The position numbers and the translations under genes are program-made. Of a stretch of DNA of 64,000 nt, positions 1-10,190 are shown piece by piece. The stretch is from positions 6,799,001-6,863,000 of the forward strand of contig JAJNNQ010000075.1 of the NCBI GenBank assembly GCA_027886175.1, given 5' to 3'. This stretch comes from Phylloscopus collybita. Lineage: Eukaryota; Chordata; Aves; Passeriformes; Phylloscopidae. The notes under the pieces were generated by a model that saw nothing but the letters and a program-made list of their open reading frames with translations, did no database searches and had not been told where the DNA came from. Each line of letters starts with the position of its first letter. The stretch's first letter is position 1.

Positions 1-1
1 T

Positions 2-1993
2 GGCTTTTGGAGGATGCACATCCCTGAGTACAGTCAGATTGTGAGCCCTCTCTACCTGGTTACCCGCAAGAAGAACGATTTCCACTGGGGCCCAGAACAG
101 CAGCAAGCCTTTGCCCAGATCAAGCAGGAGATCGCTCATGCGGTAGCCCTTGGCCCAGTCAGGACGGGACCAGAGGTAAAGAACGTGCTCTACTCTGCAG
201 CCGGGAGCCATGGTCTGTCCTGGAGCCTGTGGCAGAAGGTGCCAGGTGAGACTCGAGGCCGGCCACTGGGATTCTGGAGCCGAAGCTACAGAGGGTCTGA
301 AGCCAACTACACTCCCACAGAGAAGGAGATCTTGGCCGCCTACGAAGGAGTTCAAGCTGCCTCAGAGGTGATTGGCACGGAAGCACAACTCCTCCTGGCA
401 CCCCGACTACCGGTGCTGGGGTGGATGTTTAAAGGAAAGGTTCCCTCCACCCACCATGCCACCGATGCTACATGGAGCAAATGGATCGCCCTCATCACTC
501 AGCACGCCCGTATTGGTAACCCGAATCGCCCTGGGATTTTGGAAGTAATCACCAACTGGCCAGAAGCTGAGAACTTCAGTCTCACTGACGAAGAAGAACA
601 AGTAACCCGGGCTGAAGAAGCTCCACCATACAACCAACTGCCAGCAGAAGAAACACGCTACGCTCTTTTCACTGATGGTTCCTGTCGCATCGTAGGGATG
701 AACCGGAAGTGGAAAGCCGCCGTATGGAGCCCCACAAGACAAGTTGCACACGCCACTGAAGGAGAAGGTGGGTCAAGCCAGCTTGCTGAACTCAAAGCTG
801 TTCAATTGGCCCTGGACATTGCGGAAAGAGAGAAGTGGCCGAAGCTCTACCTCTACACTGATTCGTGGATGGTGGCTAATGCTCTGTGGGGCTGGCTGGA
901 AAGGTGGAAAAAAGCCAACTGGCAGCGTAGGGGAAAACCAATCTGGGCTGCTGATGAGTGGAAGGACATTGCCATCAGGGTAGGGAAACTACCTGTGAAA
1001 GTCCGCCATGTGGATGCCCATGTCCCCAAGAGTCGGGCTAATGAGGAGCACCGGAACAACGAGCAAGTAGATCAAGCTGCGAGGATAAAGGTATCCAAGG
1101 TAGACTTGGATTGGCAACACAAGGGAGAGTTGTTCCTAGCTCGGTGGGCCCATGATGCTTCAGGTCATCAGGGCAGAGATGCCACCTATAAGTGGGCACG
1201 AGACCGAGGGGTGGATCTAACCATGAACAGTATTTCACAGGTTATCCACGACTGTGAGACGTGTGCTGCCATCAAGCAGGCCAAGCGGGTGAAGCCCCTC
1301 TGGTACGGTGGACGGTGGTCCAAGTACAAGTATGGGGAGGCCTGGCAGATTGATTACATCACACTGCCCCAAACCCGCCAAGGCAAGCGCTACGTGCTGA
1401 CCATGGTGGAAGCCACCACTGGGTGGCTGGAGACCTATCCTGTGCCTCATGCCACCGCCCGGAACACCATCCTGGGCCTGGAAAAACAAGTCCTGTGGAG
1501 ACATGGCACCCCTGAGAGAATTGAGTCGGACAACGGGACTCATTTCAAGAACAGCCTCATAAACACCTGGGCTAAGGAACACGGCATTGAATGGATATAT
1601 CACATCCCTTATCATGCACCAGCTGCCGGGAAAGTTGAACGGTGCAATGGACTGCTTAAGACCACCCTGAAAGCACTTGGCGGGGGGACCTTCAGAAATT
1701 GGGAAGTGAACTTAGCAAAGGCCACCTGGATGGTCAACACCCGAGGGTCTATTAATCGAGCTGGTCCTGCCCAGTCTACCCCTTTGCACACAGTGGATGG
1801 AGACAAAGTCCCTGTAGTACATATGAGAGGTATCTTAGGAAAGACTGTTTGGGTAAACCCCACCTTGGGCAAAGGTGAACCCACCCGTGGGATTGTTTTT
1901 GCTCAAGGACCTGGTAACACTTGGTGGGTGATGCAGAAAGATGGGAAAACCAGTTGTGTACCACAGGAAAACCTAATCCTAAGTGAGAACTGA
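2..1993 (+). CDS. pol: Endogenous retrovirus (ERV-L-like) Pol, 3' part: RT end, RNase H, integrase
   Basis: The reading frame is open from the window edge (position 2) to TGA at 1991-1993, so the 5' part of pol lies outside. Residues here are counted from the Met at 14. Residues 1-45 look like the end of reverse transcriptase. RNase H spans about 215-355 and keeps its four acidic residues: D221 (TDGS), E259 (AEL), D283 (YTDS) and D353. Integrase begins with an HHCC zinc finger (H380, H385, C414, C417). It has the catalytic triad D447, D506 and E542, with exactly 35 residues between the last two, then a basic C-terminal part ending at residue 659. In a retrovirus, RNase H removes the RNA template and integrase joins viral DNA to the host chromosome. 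No env and no dUTPase follow; the stop is 79 bp before the 3' LTR. Absence of env and the family resemblance suggest class III (ERV-L-like). No frameshift or stop is seen, so the copy is probably fairly young; expression is unknown. Confidence 0.93.
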   Translation, partial: GFWRMHIPEYSQIVSPLYLVTRKKNDFHWGPEQQQAFAQIKQEIAHAVALGPVRTGPEVKNVLYSAAGSHGLSWSLWQKVPGETRGRPLGFWSRSYRGSEANYTPTEKEILAAYEGVQAASEVIGTEAQLLLAPRLPVLGWMFKGKVPSTHHATDATWSKWIALITQHARIGNPNRPGILEVITNWPEAENFSLTDEEEQVTRAEEAPPYNQLPAEETRYALFTDGSCRIVGMNRKWKAAVWSPTRQVAHATEGEGGSSQLAELKAVQLALDIAEREKWPKLYLYTDSWMVANALWGWLERWKKANWQRRGKPIWAADEWKDIAIRVGKLPVKVRHVDAHVPKSRANEEHRNNEQVDQAARIKVSKVDLDWQHKGELFLARWAHDASGHQGRDATYKWARDRGVDLTMNSISQVIHDCETCAAIKQAKRVKPLWYGGRWSKYKYGEAWQIDYITLPQTRQGKRYVLTMVEATTGWLETYPVPHATARNTILGLEKQVLWRHGTPERIESDNGTHFKNSLINTWAKEHGIEWIYHIPYHAPAAGKVERCNGLLKTTLKALGGGTFRNWEVNLAKATWMVNTRGSINRAGPAQSTPLHTVDGDKVPVVHMRGILGKTVWVNPTLGKGEPTRGIVFAQGPGNTWWVMQKDGKTSCVPQENLILSEN

Positions 1994-2047
1994 GTGTGAG
2001 GGTTCATTCTGTATAGTGGAGTTTATTAATTTAGGTATGATACAGAT

Positions 2048-2072
2048 GGTAATAGAATAAGGGGTGGAACGT
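2048..2072 (+). other. Purine-rich tract before the 3' LTR (candidate polypurine tract)
   Basis: A mostly purine stretch including AATAAGGGGTGGAA lies immediately upstream of the LTR start TGTCTTGG. In retroviruses a polypurine tract here primes plus-strand DNA synthesis. It is broken by a few pyrimidines, so the exact primer is inferred from position rather than from a perfect tract. Confidence 0.5.
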
Positions 2073-2829
2073 TGTCTTGGGTTGTGGAGCTGGTTTTTGT
2101 GTATTCTATTTACATCTGTTTTGAGGCCTGATGACCCACCTTGATAGGCCATTGTTACCTTCCCCAGCCTGTGCGGTGCATTTGCATTTCTATACATCTC
2201 ATGCCCTGGCGGTGGGGGGTGGGGGGGAGGGGGGGGTGGCCGGGGGTTGGCGGTTCGGCCCTGCTGCAGGAGTGGTTCGGCCCTGCTGCAGGAGTGGTTC
2301 GGCCCGGCTGCAGGAGTGGTTCGGCCCTGCTGCAGGAGTGGTTCGGCCCGGCTGCAGGAGCGGGGTGCGCGGCGCTTCCTTCGCGGCGGTGTGGGAAGAG
2401 CTTCTTCGTTTTCCTGTGCTGGCCATCCTGTCTCCCTCCTGGCCGTCCCTGAACCGGTTTCTTCGCAGAATCATCTCTGCTCCGACAGGATCACGTCTGC
2501 CACTCCAGAAGTGTTTGGACTGTTTACGTTTGGACTGTTATCAACATCCTGAAGCACAGGGTCAGATTGAAACTCTGACTTTGTCAGGGTTTTCTTCTAA
2601 AATTATTGTTTATTTGTTTATTTGTTTGTTTGGTTGGGTGGTTTTGTTTCCTATCATATTTGTATTGTTAAACCTCCTAGTAAAGAACTGTTATTCCTAT
2701 TCCCAACAACTTCGCCTGAGAGCCCTTGATTGCAAAATTATAATTCGTCGGGGTGCGAGGGGTTGGTATTCTCCATCCTAGGGGAACCTCAGTTTCCCTG
2801 GCAGATACCTGTCTTTCCAAACCAAGACA
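2073..2829 (+). mobile_element. 3' LTR of the ERV-L-like element
   Basis: This 757-bp LTR begins TGTCTTGG and ends CCAAGACA, perfect 8-bp terminal inverted repeats with the retroviral TG...CA ends. It lies just downstream of pol on the same strand. The first 45 bp and the right half (from about 2465) match, in reverse complement, the two solo LTRs at 50601-51385 and 58571-59309. That confirms both boundaries. U3 is different from those copies: it is G-rich, CpG-rich and contains five 22-bp tandem repeats (2252-2361). A variant poly(A) signal AGTAAA is at 2679, and a T/G-rich stretch runs from about 2605 to 2650. The flanking target duplication cannot be tested because the 5' LTR is outside the window. 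Confidence 0.9.
2252..2361 (+). repeat. Five 22-bp tandem repeats in the LTR U3
   Basis: Five head-to-tail 22-bp units start at 2252, 2274, 2296, 2318 and 2340. Each begins GGTTCGGCCC and contains GCTGCAGGAG. Units differ only by CTGC versus GGC-type changes (units 3 and 5 read CCCGGCTGC) and the last base of unit 5. Each unit has a CpG and a PstI-like CTGCAG. Tandem repeats in U3 are often transcriptional enhancers in retroviral LTRs; that role is inferred here. Confidence 0.9.
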
Positions 2830-5800
2830 GCTGTGTATGTTTCCAATGCTTTCTCCCTGAGAGGCCCCAGTCACTGCCTCTCATTGCCAAAGCAAGCTGC
2901 AGATTTAATGTGGCAAGTTGTACCCAACGTGCTGCACAGCTGAAACCCAATGATCCAGCATGTCCCTCTGCTCTAATCCCTGACCCCTCACAGAGCTGGG
3001 GGGAGTTGCTGCCTCACTGCCTCCCATCCATGAGGAGATGCTCTGCAGCTCCTTCCCCACAAGACCACAAGTGGTCCACTCTGCTGAGACTGATGCTCTC
3101 TCCCACTTTCTGCTTGGTGTCTCTGCTGCCCATTGGCTTCTCCCAGGCATCAGCACAAAATGAGACTGGATTTAACTGTTTTACATTTTAGAAGATGGGG
3201 TGAGACAGTATCTAGTGGCAGCAGACCCATGGGTAAAGACACTGAGCAACAGACTGTTCATTTCCCTCTGAGGGTCATAAGGAAATTCTTTGTGTGGAGA
3301 GGCTGCTGGGAATAGTAGGAATGTAAGAAAGAAACATACAGTTAAAAATGCTTTTTGCATTTTATTTGATCTTTCATACTCTGGCTTATTAAGCCTTCCA
3401 ACTATCCTGAATTTCCTGTGGAGCCCTGCCTCAGATGGGCCAGAAGTATTGAAAAAAATAAAGAAAAAAAATCAGAAAAAGCAATCACTCCTGTTGCTAC
3501 TGCTGCGAGATCTGGTGCAGGGGGATTGAAGGCCTTAATAGAACTTGCAAACCTGCCAGGAAGCAGTTTTTCCCCTTTGGTAATGAAGCATGAAAGGAAG
3601 GAAGAGAGTCTGAATCACAAACGTGGATAAAAGAGATATAGTCTGAAGTGTCTATCAAAAGTCATTAAATATTTGTCTTCTACAGAGAGCACAACAGTGG
3701 AATAATTGTTACACTGGGACACTGGGAGGAACTGAGTGAAGGCTCGTTCCTGTGGGAGGTTTTCAGGCTCTTCCACACAAAGAGTGGGGCACCCTGTAAT
3801 GACTTTAATCAAATACCTGATCTTAAAAGTGCAGTAGAAATTAAAGAAAGGCTCTGCATGGTGCACTTACTGTCAGGGCAAAACATAGCAGTGAATTGAT
3901 CACAAACCTTTTTGAGAATGACTCACTAACTTCATTTCCAATTCCCAATTTCCCTGTCCCCAGACCGCCATTTAGAGGGGAAAGAACTGGAAATTTGTTT
4001 CTAGTAGTGGTCCATGGTTACTTTCAGCTAATTTGAGGTTCTCTGCTGTTGAAAGGGAGGGGCCTTATCCTCACCAGCTCCTCTCCTTGGGTTCATGTGT
4101 CAGAGCAGTCAGGCAAACTTGTGTACTTCCAGCCCCTCCCAGTCACCTTATTTCATTTCACCTCTTTTCCCCTCATTCACACAATGCTGATATGGGGAAG
4201 ACTCAGGCATTATTCAGCAAATAGGAGTTGCATCCCTGAACTGTCACAGAGCAAGTTAAATTCATCATGGGAATTCAGGCAGGGGTGGGTGGCACATTTA
4301 CCCTGGCTGGGTGACATGGCTTTGCTTCCTCTGTCATTCATGAGCAGAGTCACAGGGAGGCATTTTGGAAAACCAGCTGCATACAAATAAGAGTGTACAA
4401 AAGCAGATCTCTCTCTGCGGTGTTATACACAACGGGATGGATCATGAAGGCTCTGCCAGGTGGGTGCAGGGAAAAGAAATGGGATAATTGGAGAAGTTTT
4501 GAAGGAATCAGGTACTGCCATGCTGTCCTGGATCCTGAAGAGGATGGCTAAGCAGATTGTTCCCTCCAGCTCTCCCTGGGTGTGCACTGCTCCTTACTGA
4601 AGTTGCAAGCCAGCAAATGTTCAGTGAGGAGCATCTTGTCACAGCCTGGTGCTTGTGGTCCTTTCATGTGTTTGGAATTTATTTTTTTTTTAGAAATAAG
4701 TCAAGATGAAGGAAAATGCTGGAAGTGCAAACATTTTTGATTGTCCCAGACCTTGCTTTATCACATCAATTTTGTGTCATTTTCTTAGCTGAAAGATTTC
4801 TTTCAAATAGCACCAGACCTGGGTATAATAAGAAAATACAGCAAAATAGCTGTTTTTCCCCCTTCACAGTGTCTGCTGGACTAAGATATTAATTCTCCCT
4901 AAGTTCTTAGAAAAGTAATTTTGAAAATGCACATCTGGCTATCTTTAGATAAGGTTAATGCATATAACAACTTAATAATTATGTACTTTCACTGACTTAG
5001 ATGTCAGGATGTGTAAAGCTAGTAACAGCAAAATAAACCCCAAGCCCTAAACATGAAAATCTACCAACACCAACACATCAAATACATTATAAACTTATAT
5101 TAACACTATCTTGCTTCCAAGAAGCCACAACAAACAAATTTAGTAATTACAGTGAGAGAATGAGAGACTGATTCACTCATTTTTGAGTAAGGTTTGCTGT
5201 GATGAGTCAAACAACTCTGACATAAATGGCAGGTGAATCAGTCCTGCAAGGTCAGAACTATAAAATTTCGTTTAGGCAAAGCATTGTTCTAAATAGGACA
5301 TAAGTCTTTATATTATATATATTTGTGTGTTCAGAGCTACATTGGAGCAGTCTGTCTTTTAAGGGGTCTCATGAGCATGAGTTGCCAAATGGCTCAGTAC
5401 AAGATGGTGAATTATGCCCATAGAACACCAAGTTCCACGACACAGATCAAGTCCAGACTCATGTCTGATGCCATCAAAGTCCCAAGATCAAATGCAAATT
5501 TAGGCTGAGCTCCTGAATACCTCAGGGCAGGAAAACTTGGGCTCAGCACTTGACCTTTGGACTCAGCATTTCCTAAGCAGACCCTGAATGTTTCACACTG
5601 AGGAATGAAGAGTCAAAGAGACAACACGGCAGATGGAAAATGTCAAAATACCTTGGATTTCTTCTGTTTGATAGCTCTTAAGGAGAGTCTTTATCTTGTA
5701 GTACAGATAACCTCAGAACTTTTCAGCACAGACCAGACTTCTGAGGACACACATCCCTTTTCTGAGCGCCTAGAAACAGGCAATCACAAGTCTGAGAATT

Positions 5801-8774
5801 CAGTAAAGAGACACAGTCATTTAGGAATTATAAAGAATCTTTTAAAACTATATCAAAGCAACAAAAGACTTGCAAATATTGTAGCTTGCCTAAACAATAA
5901 TTAAAGGGAAAAGTGATATTTTACAGTAAATTGTAGAGAATGAAAAGCATTTTATTCATCTCAGGTTTTGAATTAATTTTCCTCAACAGAGTTTTCTAAA
6001 GCCACATGTGTCCCAAACACAGCACAAGGAATACAATTAAGTATTCTCCCTGAAAAAAAGCAGAATCAAATCCAACCCAAGGAGATTGCTTTCAGTCTCT
6101 TCCACCAGATTATGGCTAAAAACAAGAGAAAAATGGAGAACCTGTCATGGTCAAGTCTGCTCCCAGGAAGCAGAGGGAGGAGGACAGCTATGGAAAAACA
6201 TTTCTCTTTGAGAAGCTCTAGCTGGGGAAGGTTTGTATGGGCTGGGGTCTGGCAGGACTGTGTCTGTCTCTCCTGGGAACTTTGAAGTTCTCTGCATCTG
6301 TGGCAGGCAAAAGGGTACTAAACTGGTTTGAGTTCAGTCTGTTAATTTTAGCTGGTACAGCTGTATCACCCTCTTACTGTTCCAGTGAGGGAAATAATGT
6401 CTTTTGTCCTGTTTAGACAAGGGATATTAATATTCATCAGTAAACCCTTCCTAGTTGAGTTAGTGGATAACCCCAGAGTTAGCTACAGGGTTCTTCCTCA
6501 GAGAGTTTAGTAATTAAGCTGTGAATCTTGAAAAAAAACCCAATAACTTTGAACATCTGAGAAATCTGACTTGGCTTTACTTGTCAAAAGTCATAAAAAT
6601 GAGGATTCCATTGAAGTTCTAACTATCATCACATAACACTAAACATAGAGGTCTGGTGTTGTCTGAGGTGCTTTACTATGCTGAAGACATCCCCTAGAGC
6701 TGGCAGACATGACACAGGAGAAATGTGAGACCTGCATCCTTCCCAGGGGTGTCTGGAGGCCAAGAGGGGTCGAGCATCTCAGGTGTCTGATGTGGGCAAA
6801 CTAACAGAGCCCTCAGTCTACCCAAGACATGGTGCCTGGTGAGATATTCAGGTGGCCAGCCAGTGCAAGGGGAGCTGAACTGTTCTGCTACATCCACTGC
6901 TTTACACACCAAAGGCTTGTTTCCCTTCTCTGTGTTTGAGATGTCTTCAGGTATCCCACCTGGCCTCCAGCTGCAGCTTTGGAAGGGCAGGAATCTGCCA
7001 TGTGAGCTATTCCATATTAGCCCTGAACAGATGGTTTGGATATGAGGTCAGTAGGCTCACCAAACTTCTGCTTGGATTTTACTGCAGTGCAGTTCCCATG
7101 CTGCTTAAGTGTGTGCCAACCTTTTTTGTGGATGCTTTGGGAGCTCATGCCTCTGAAAAGGGAATCCAGCCCTTTTGGAGAGTCTTAATGCACAAGCTGC
7201 TCAGACACATTCAGCCATTGCTGGAATGACTTTCATGACAAAAGAAAGAAGAAATGCCCAGGGCTAAAGGAGCTGATGGGCATGACCTATGAAATTGCTC
7301 CAAATACCTCTTGCTGTCAGATCTTTGTGGTTACACTTAAAACATATCAGAGGAAGGGACTAGATCATTCTCACTCAAGTAGTTAAAAGCAAAAACACTG
7401 ACAGCTGAGAAAGAAATAGCAGAATGAAGGCTGTGACACAAAGAGCTTACAATGCTGTATTAACTAATTCTCCATACCAAGATCCCTGGTTACTACAAAT
7501 TGGCACAAACCTGTTAACTTCTTTATGGGAAGACATGGCATTCAAAACTTTAGCATATTTAGCCTTGAATAGGAAAGTGTGGGGTTTTCCTCCTCCCACA
7601 AGATCTAGGCAGGGAAGACATTACACATTTCAGCACTGCAGGATTACTGTATGCTGCTCACAAGTAGTAATTCACAGCATTTTCTAAAGTGTGAAGCCAT
7701 TTCAGTTGTCAATAGATTACAGAAAAACAAGACAAGCTAGTGATCTCAAGATAAAAAAAGCATTGTGAAGAGAAAATTGATAAGAAATTATTATAAGGTT
7801 TAATAATCTTGCAGAAAAAAATCAAGAACCTGTAACCAGATAATTTTTTTTTTCAAAATGTCTTTCACGTAGCAGAAAATAAATGCACAAAGTGGGTGTT
7901 TTCATCAAGGGATTTATTTCTGCTGGTTTGGGCAATATGTCCCTAATTGAAATATTCAAGAAATGTTTCCAGCTGCTGAGGAAACAGCAAAATTTGTCTT
8001 GTGTCTTAAGTGTCTGCCAGTAAAAGTTATCTAATCATATAATTTTCTGCTGGTGGTCAGGTCATGGTGGTCAGGTCGTGGTGACACCAATATGTTTGAT
8101 ATTCTACTCAGAAGCTTTTCAAAACCTTGTGACAGGAAGGATCTCCTGATGCTCTGGATTCCTGTAAGTACTGTTCCTATAGGAAGGCTGGATCTGAGCC
8201 TCCTTTCTCAAAGCTGCTGTAAAGCAGACTACAGTCTAAACCATACATTTTCTTGTATGCTTTCACTCTGCGGTTTTAAAGCATCTTTCTAAATATTTTT
8301 GTAGTTATTTCATTTCTGCATCGACAGGAAACAACCATGGAATTACAGCAAAACATTATAGATTCTGTTGTCTTTGTGGTTTGACTGGATATATTAACTT
8401 CAGTCCACTGGGATCATGATGAGAGTTTGACTTTTATGTCTAATGAACATAATTAGTAATTGCAGATTGGAACTAATACCCAAATATTTTTTAGGTAAAT
8501 ATTTTTTAAGTATATATATCTGCTGTTACTTTGGTTCCTGCCAACTGGTTTTATTTCTGGCACTTATGAGTGCTCAAAGCTTTCAGGCTGTCTCTCCCGA
8601 AAATCAATGAGGAAAGCCCCAAACTGAATCTTAACTTTTAAATTTTCATCAGCATTTTCTCAAGCAAACTACAAATACAACTCTCACAATTTTTGTGGTG
8701 TGAAACATTTAAGCCATAAAGCCTGTGACTGCAGGCTTTGCTGCATGAAAAGCTGAATTTTGATTTTAAAACAA
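2830..8774. other. No supported gene; unique AT-rich sequence
   Basis: Open frames here are short and lack coding character. I see no clear repeat except A-rich and T-rich runs near 3450-3480 and 4680. No splice-bounded exon could be supported. Confidence 0.5.
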
Positions 8775-9152
8775 CTCAGAGCTGTTAAGCCTCAAGAAGA
8801 GAGGACTGATAGAGGATCTCATCAATGTCTGTGAGTGTCTGAAGGGTGAGTGTCAAGAAGGTGGAGCCAGGCTCTCCTGGTGATGCTGAGCAACAGAAGG
8901 AGAGGCAACAGGCACAAACATGCACAGAAAGTTCCCCTGAATATGAGGAAGAAGTTCTTCACTGTGCAGGTGACCATGCACTGGAACAGATTGCCCAGGA
9001 GGCTGTGGAGTCACCTCCACTGGAAATATTGAAAAACCACCTGGATAAAATCCTGTTCCAGGTGCTCTGGGATGACCCTGTTTGAACAGGGAGGTTGGAC
9101 CAGGTAGGCCACTGTGGTCCCTTCCAACCTGACCCATTCTGGGATTCTGTGA
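8775..9152 (+). mobile_element. CR1 LINE, 3' end fragment
   Basis: A plus-strand CR1 3' untranslated part, recognisable by GAAGAAGTTCTTCACTG (8950), a TGGAACAGATTGCCCAG block, GGTTGGACCAGGTAG and the final GGTCCCTTCCAACCTGACCCA followed by ATTCTGGGATTCTGTGA. It is 5'-truncated, as most CR1 copies are. An open frame over 8846-9085 is part of this repeat and is not a gene. Confidence 0.85.
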
Positions 9153-9723
9153 AGACACAATTAATTCACCCAGAGAACCTTTATTTTTACATATGTAAAG
9201 CAAGCCATGTAACTTTTTTTTGTTACTAAAAATTGGCTTTTAAAAGATGAAACATAATTTAAACAATTTACCCAATTAAAAGTTGCACTTGTTTCATGAA
9301 AATACTTTGTTTCCTTCACTTTCCAGTTGCAAGAAGACAAATAGAACACTCATGGATGTTGGAATTTTCAAGCAAAAAATCAGTAAAACTTCAAGTTCAT
9401 AAGTTAGCAGCTGACAATTAAGAAACTGAGATAAAATGTTCAGCTTCTTCCAAAGGATCGTGAATGGTGGGGGCTCAACAGTACTAAGAAGTTACTAAGG
9501 CTAGCAACCTTCACAGAATTATTTACTCTGTGCTTTGTGTTCTCTTCACCTGTATCAAATTCAGTTCAGGTGAGACAAACTGCAGTGCAACATAGGTTTT
9601 AAGCTGCCACAGTACTAAAAGAAGAAATGCTACCTTTCCTCTTCTGAGGCTGATCATATCCAAATCTCATGTGAGCTTTGAGGAAAATCAACCTGAAATC
9701 TAAACAGTATTCAGGATAGCAAC

Positions 9724-9760
9724 AACAATAATAATAATAATAATAATAATAGTAATAATG
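9724..9760 (+). repeat. (AAT)n microsatellite
   Basis: About ten AAT/ATA units in a row with one interruption (AGT), followed by a T-run. Confidence 0.9.
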
Positions 9761-10094
9761 ATTTTTTTTCCAATTGAATCAATTAATTTATTTTAGTACA
9801 AACCTGTATAGATGTTTCAACAAGGAAAAGAGAGTGTAAGGACCACACAGCAACAGGAAGAGTAAAAGTGAGTTCCTTTCAATGTCAGTTGATGTTATTC
9901 TGCAATAACAACCCAACTACAATGTAGTAAACATAATTTTACTAGAAGCTATATGAAATGAAATTATGAGACTGTTGCTATGGGATACATAGAGTACAAA
10001 TAAGGGCCAGCTACTGCAGCTCTACTACTCCTTAAATTGAACTAATTTAACAGTAAGCCTAAGTCTTGAGAAAAGAATTTGAAAAGAATTGGTC

Positions 10095-10190
10095 TTAATT
10101 ATTACAATAGCACCAAGGGTAAAGCACTTCACATTTCCATAGTGCTTTACCTTCACTAGCCAAATAATCATTTCAGCTCCCAATGGCTAA
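10095..10190. repeat. Possible ancient L3/CR1-like interspersed repeat
   Basis: The stretch has repeated GTAAAGCACTT / GTGCTTTAC wording with an ACATTTCCATAGTG core. This resembles old amniote LINE 3' ends whose consensus has an 'AAGCGCTTTACAAA'-type motif. Heavily diverged; the assignment is tentative. Confidence 0.3.

Noticed and set aside
159..1884. Antisense frames within pol
   Set aside because: Shadows of the pol reading frame with no features of their own.
2252..2361. CRISPR-like repeat array
   Set aside because: Units are contiguous with no spacers, and lie in a retroviral LTR of an animal genome.
2131..2781. 216-codon open frame
   Set aside because: It lies wholly inside the 3' LTR and runs through the 22-bp tandem repeats; the repeat and GC-rich U3 keep it open.
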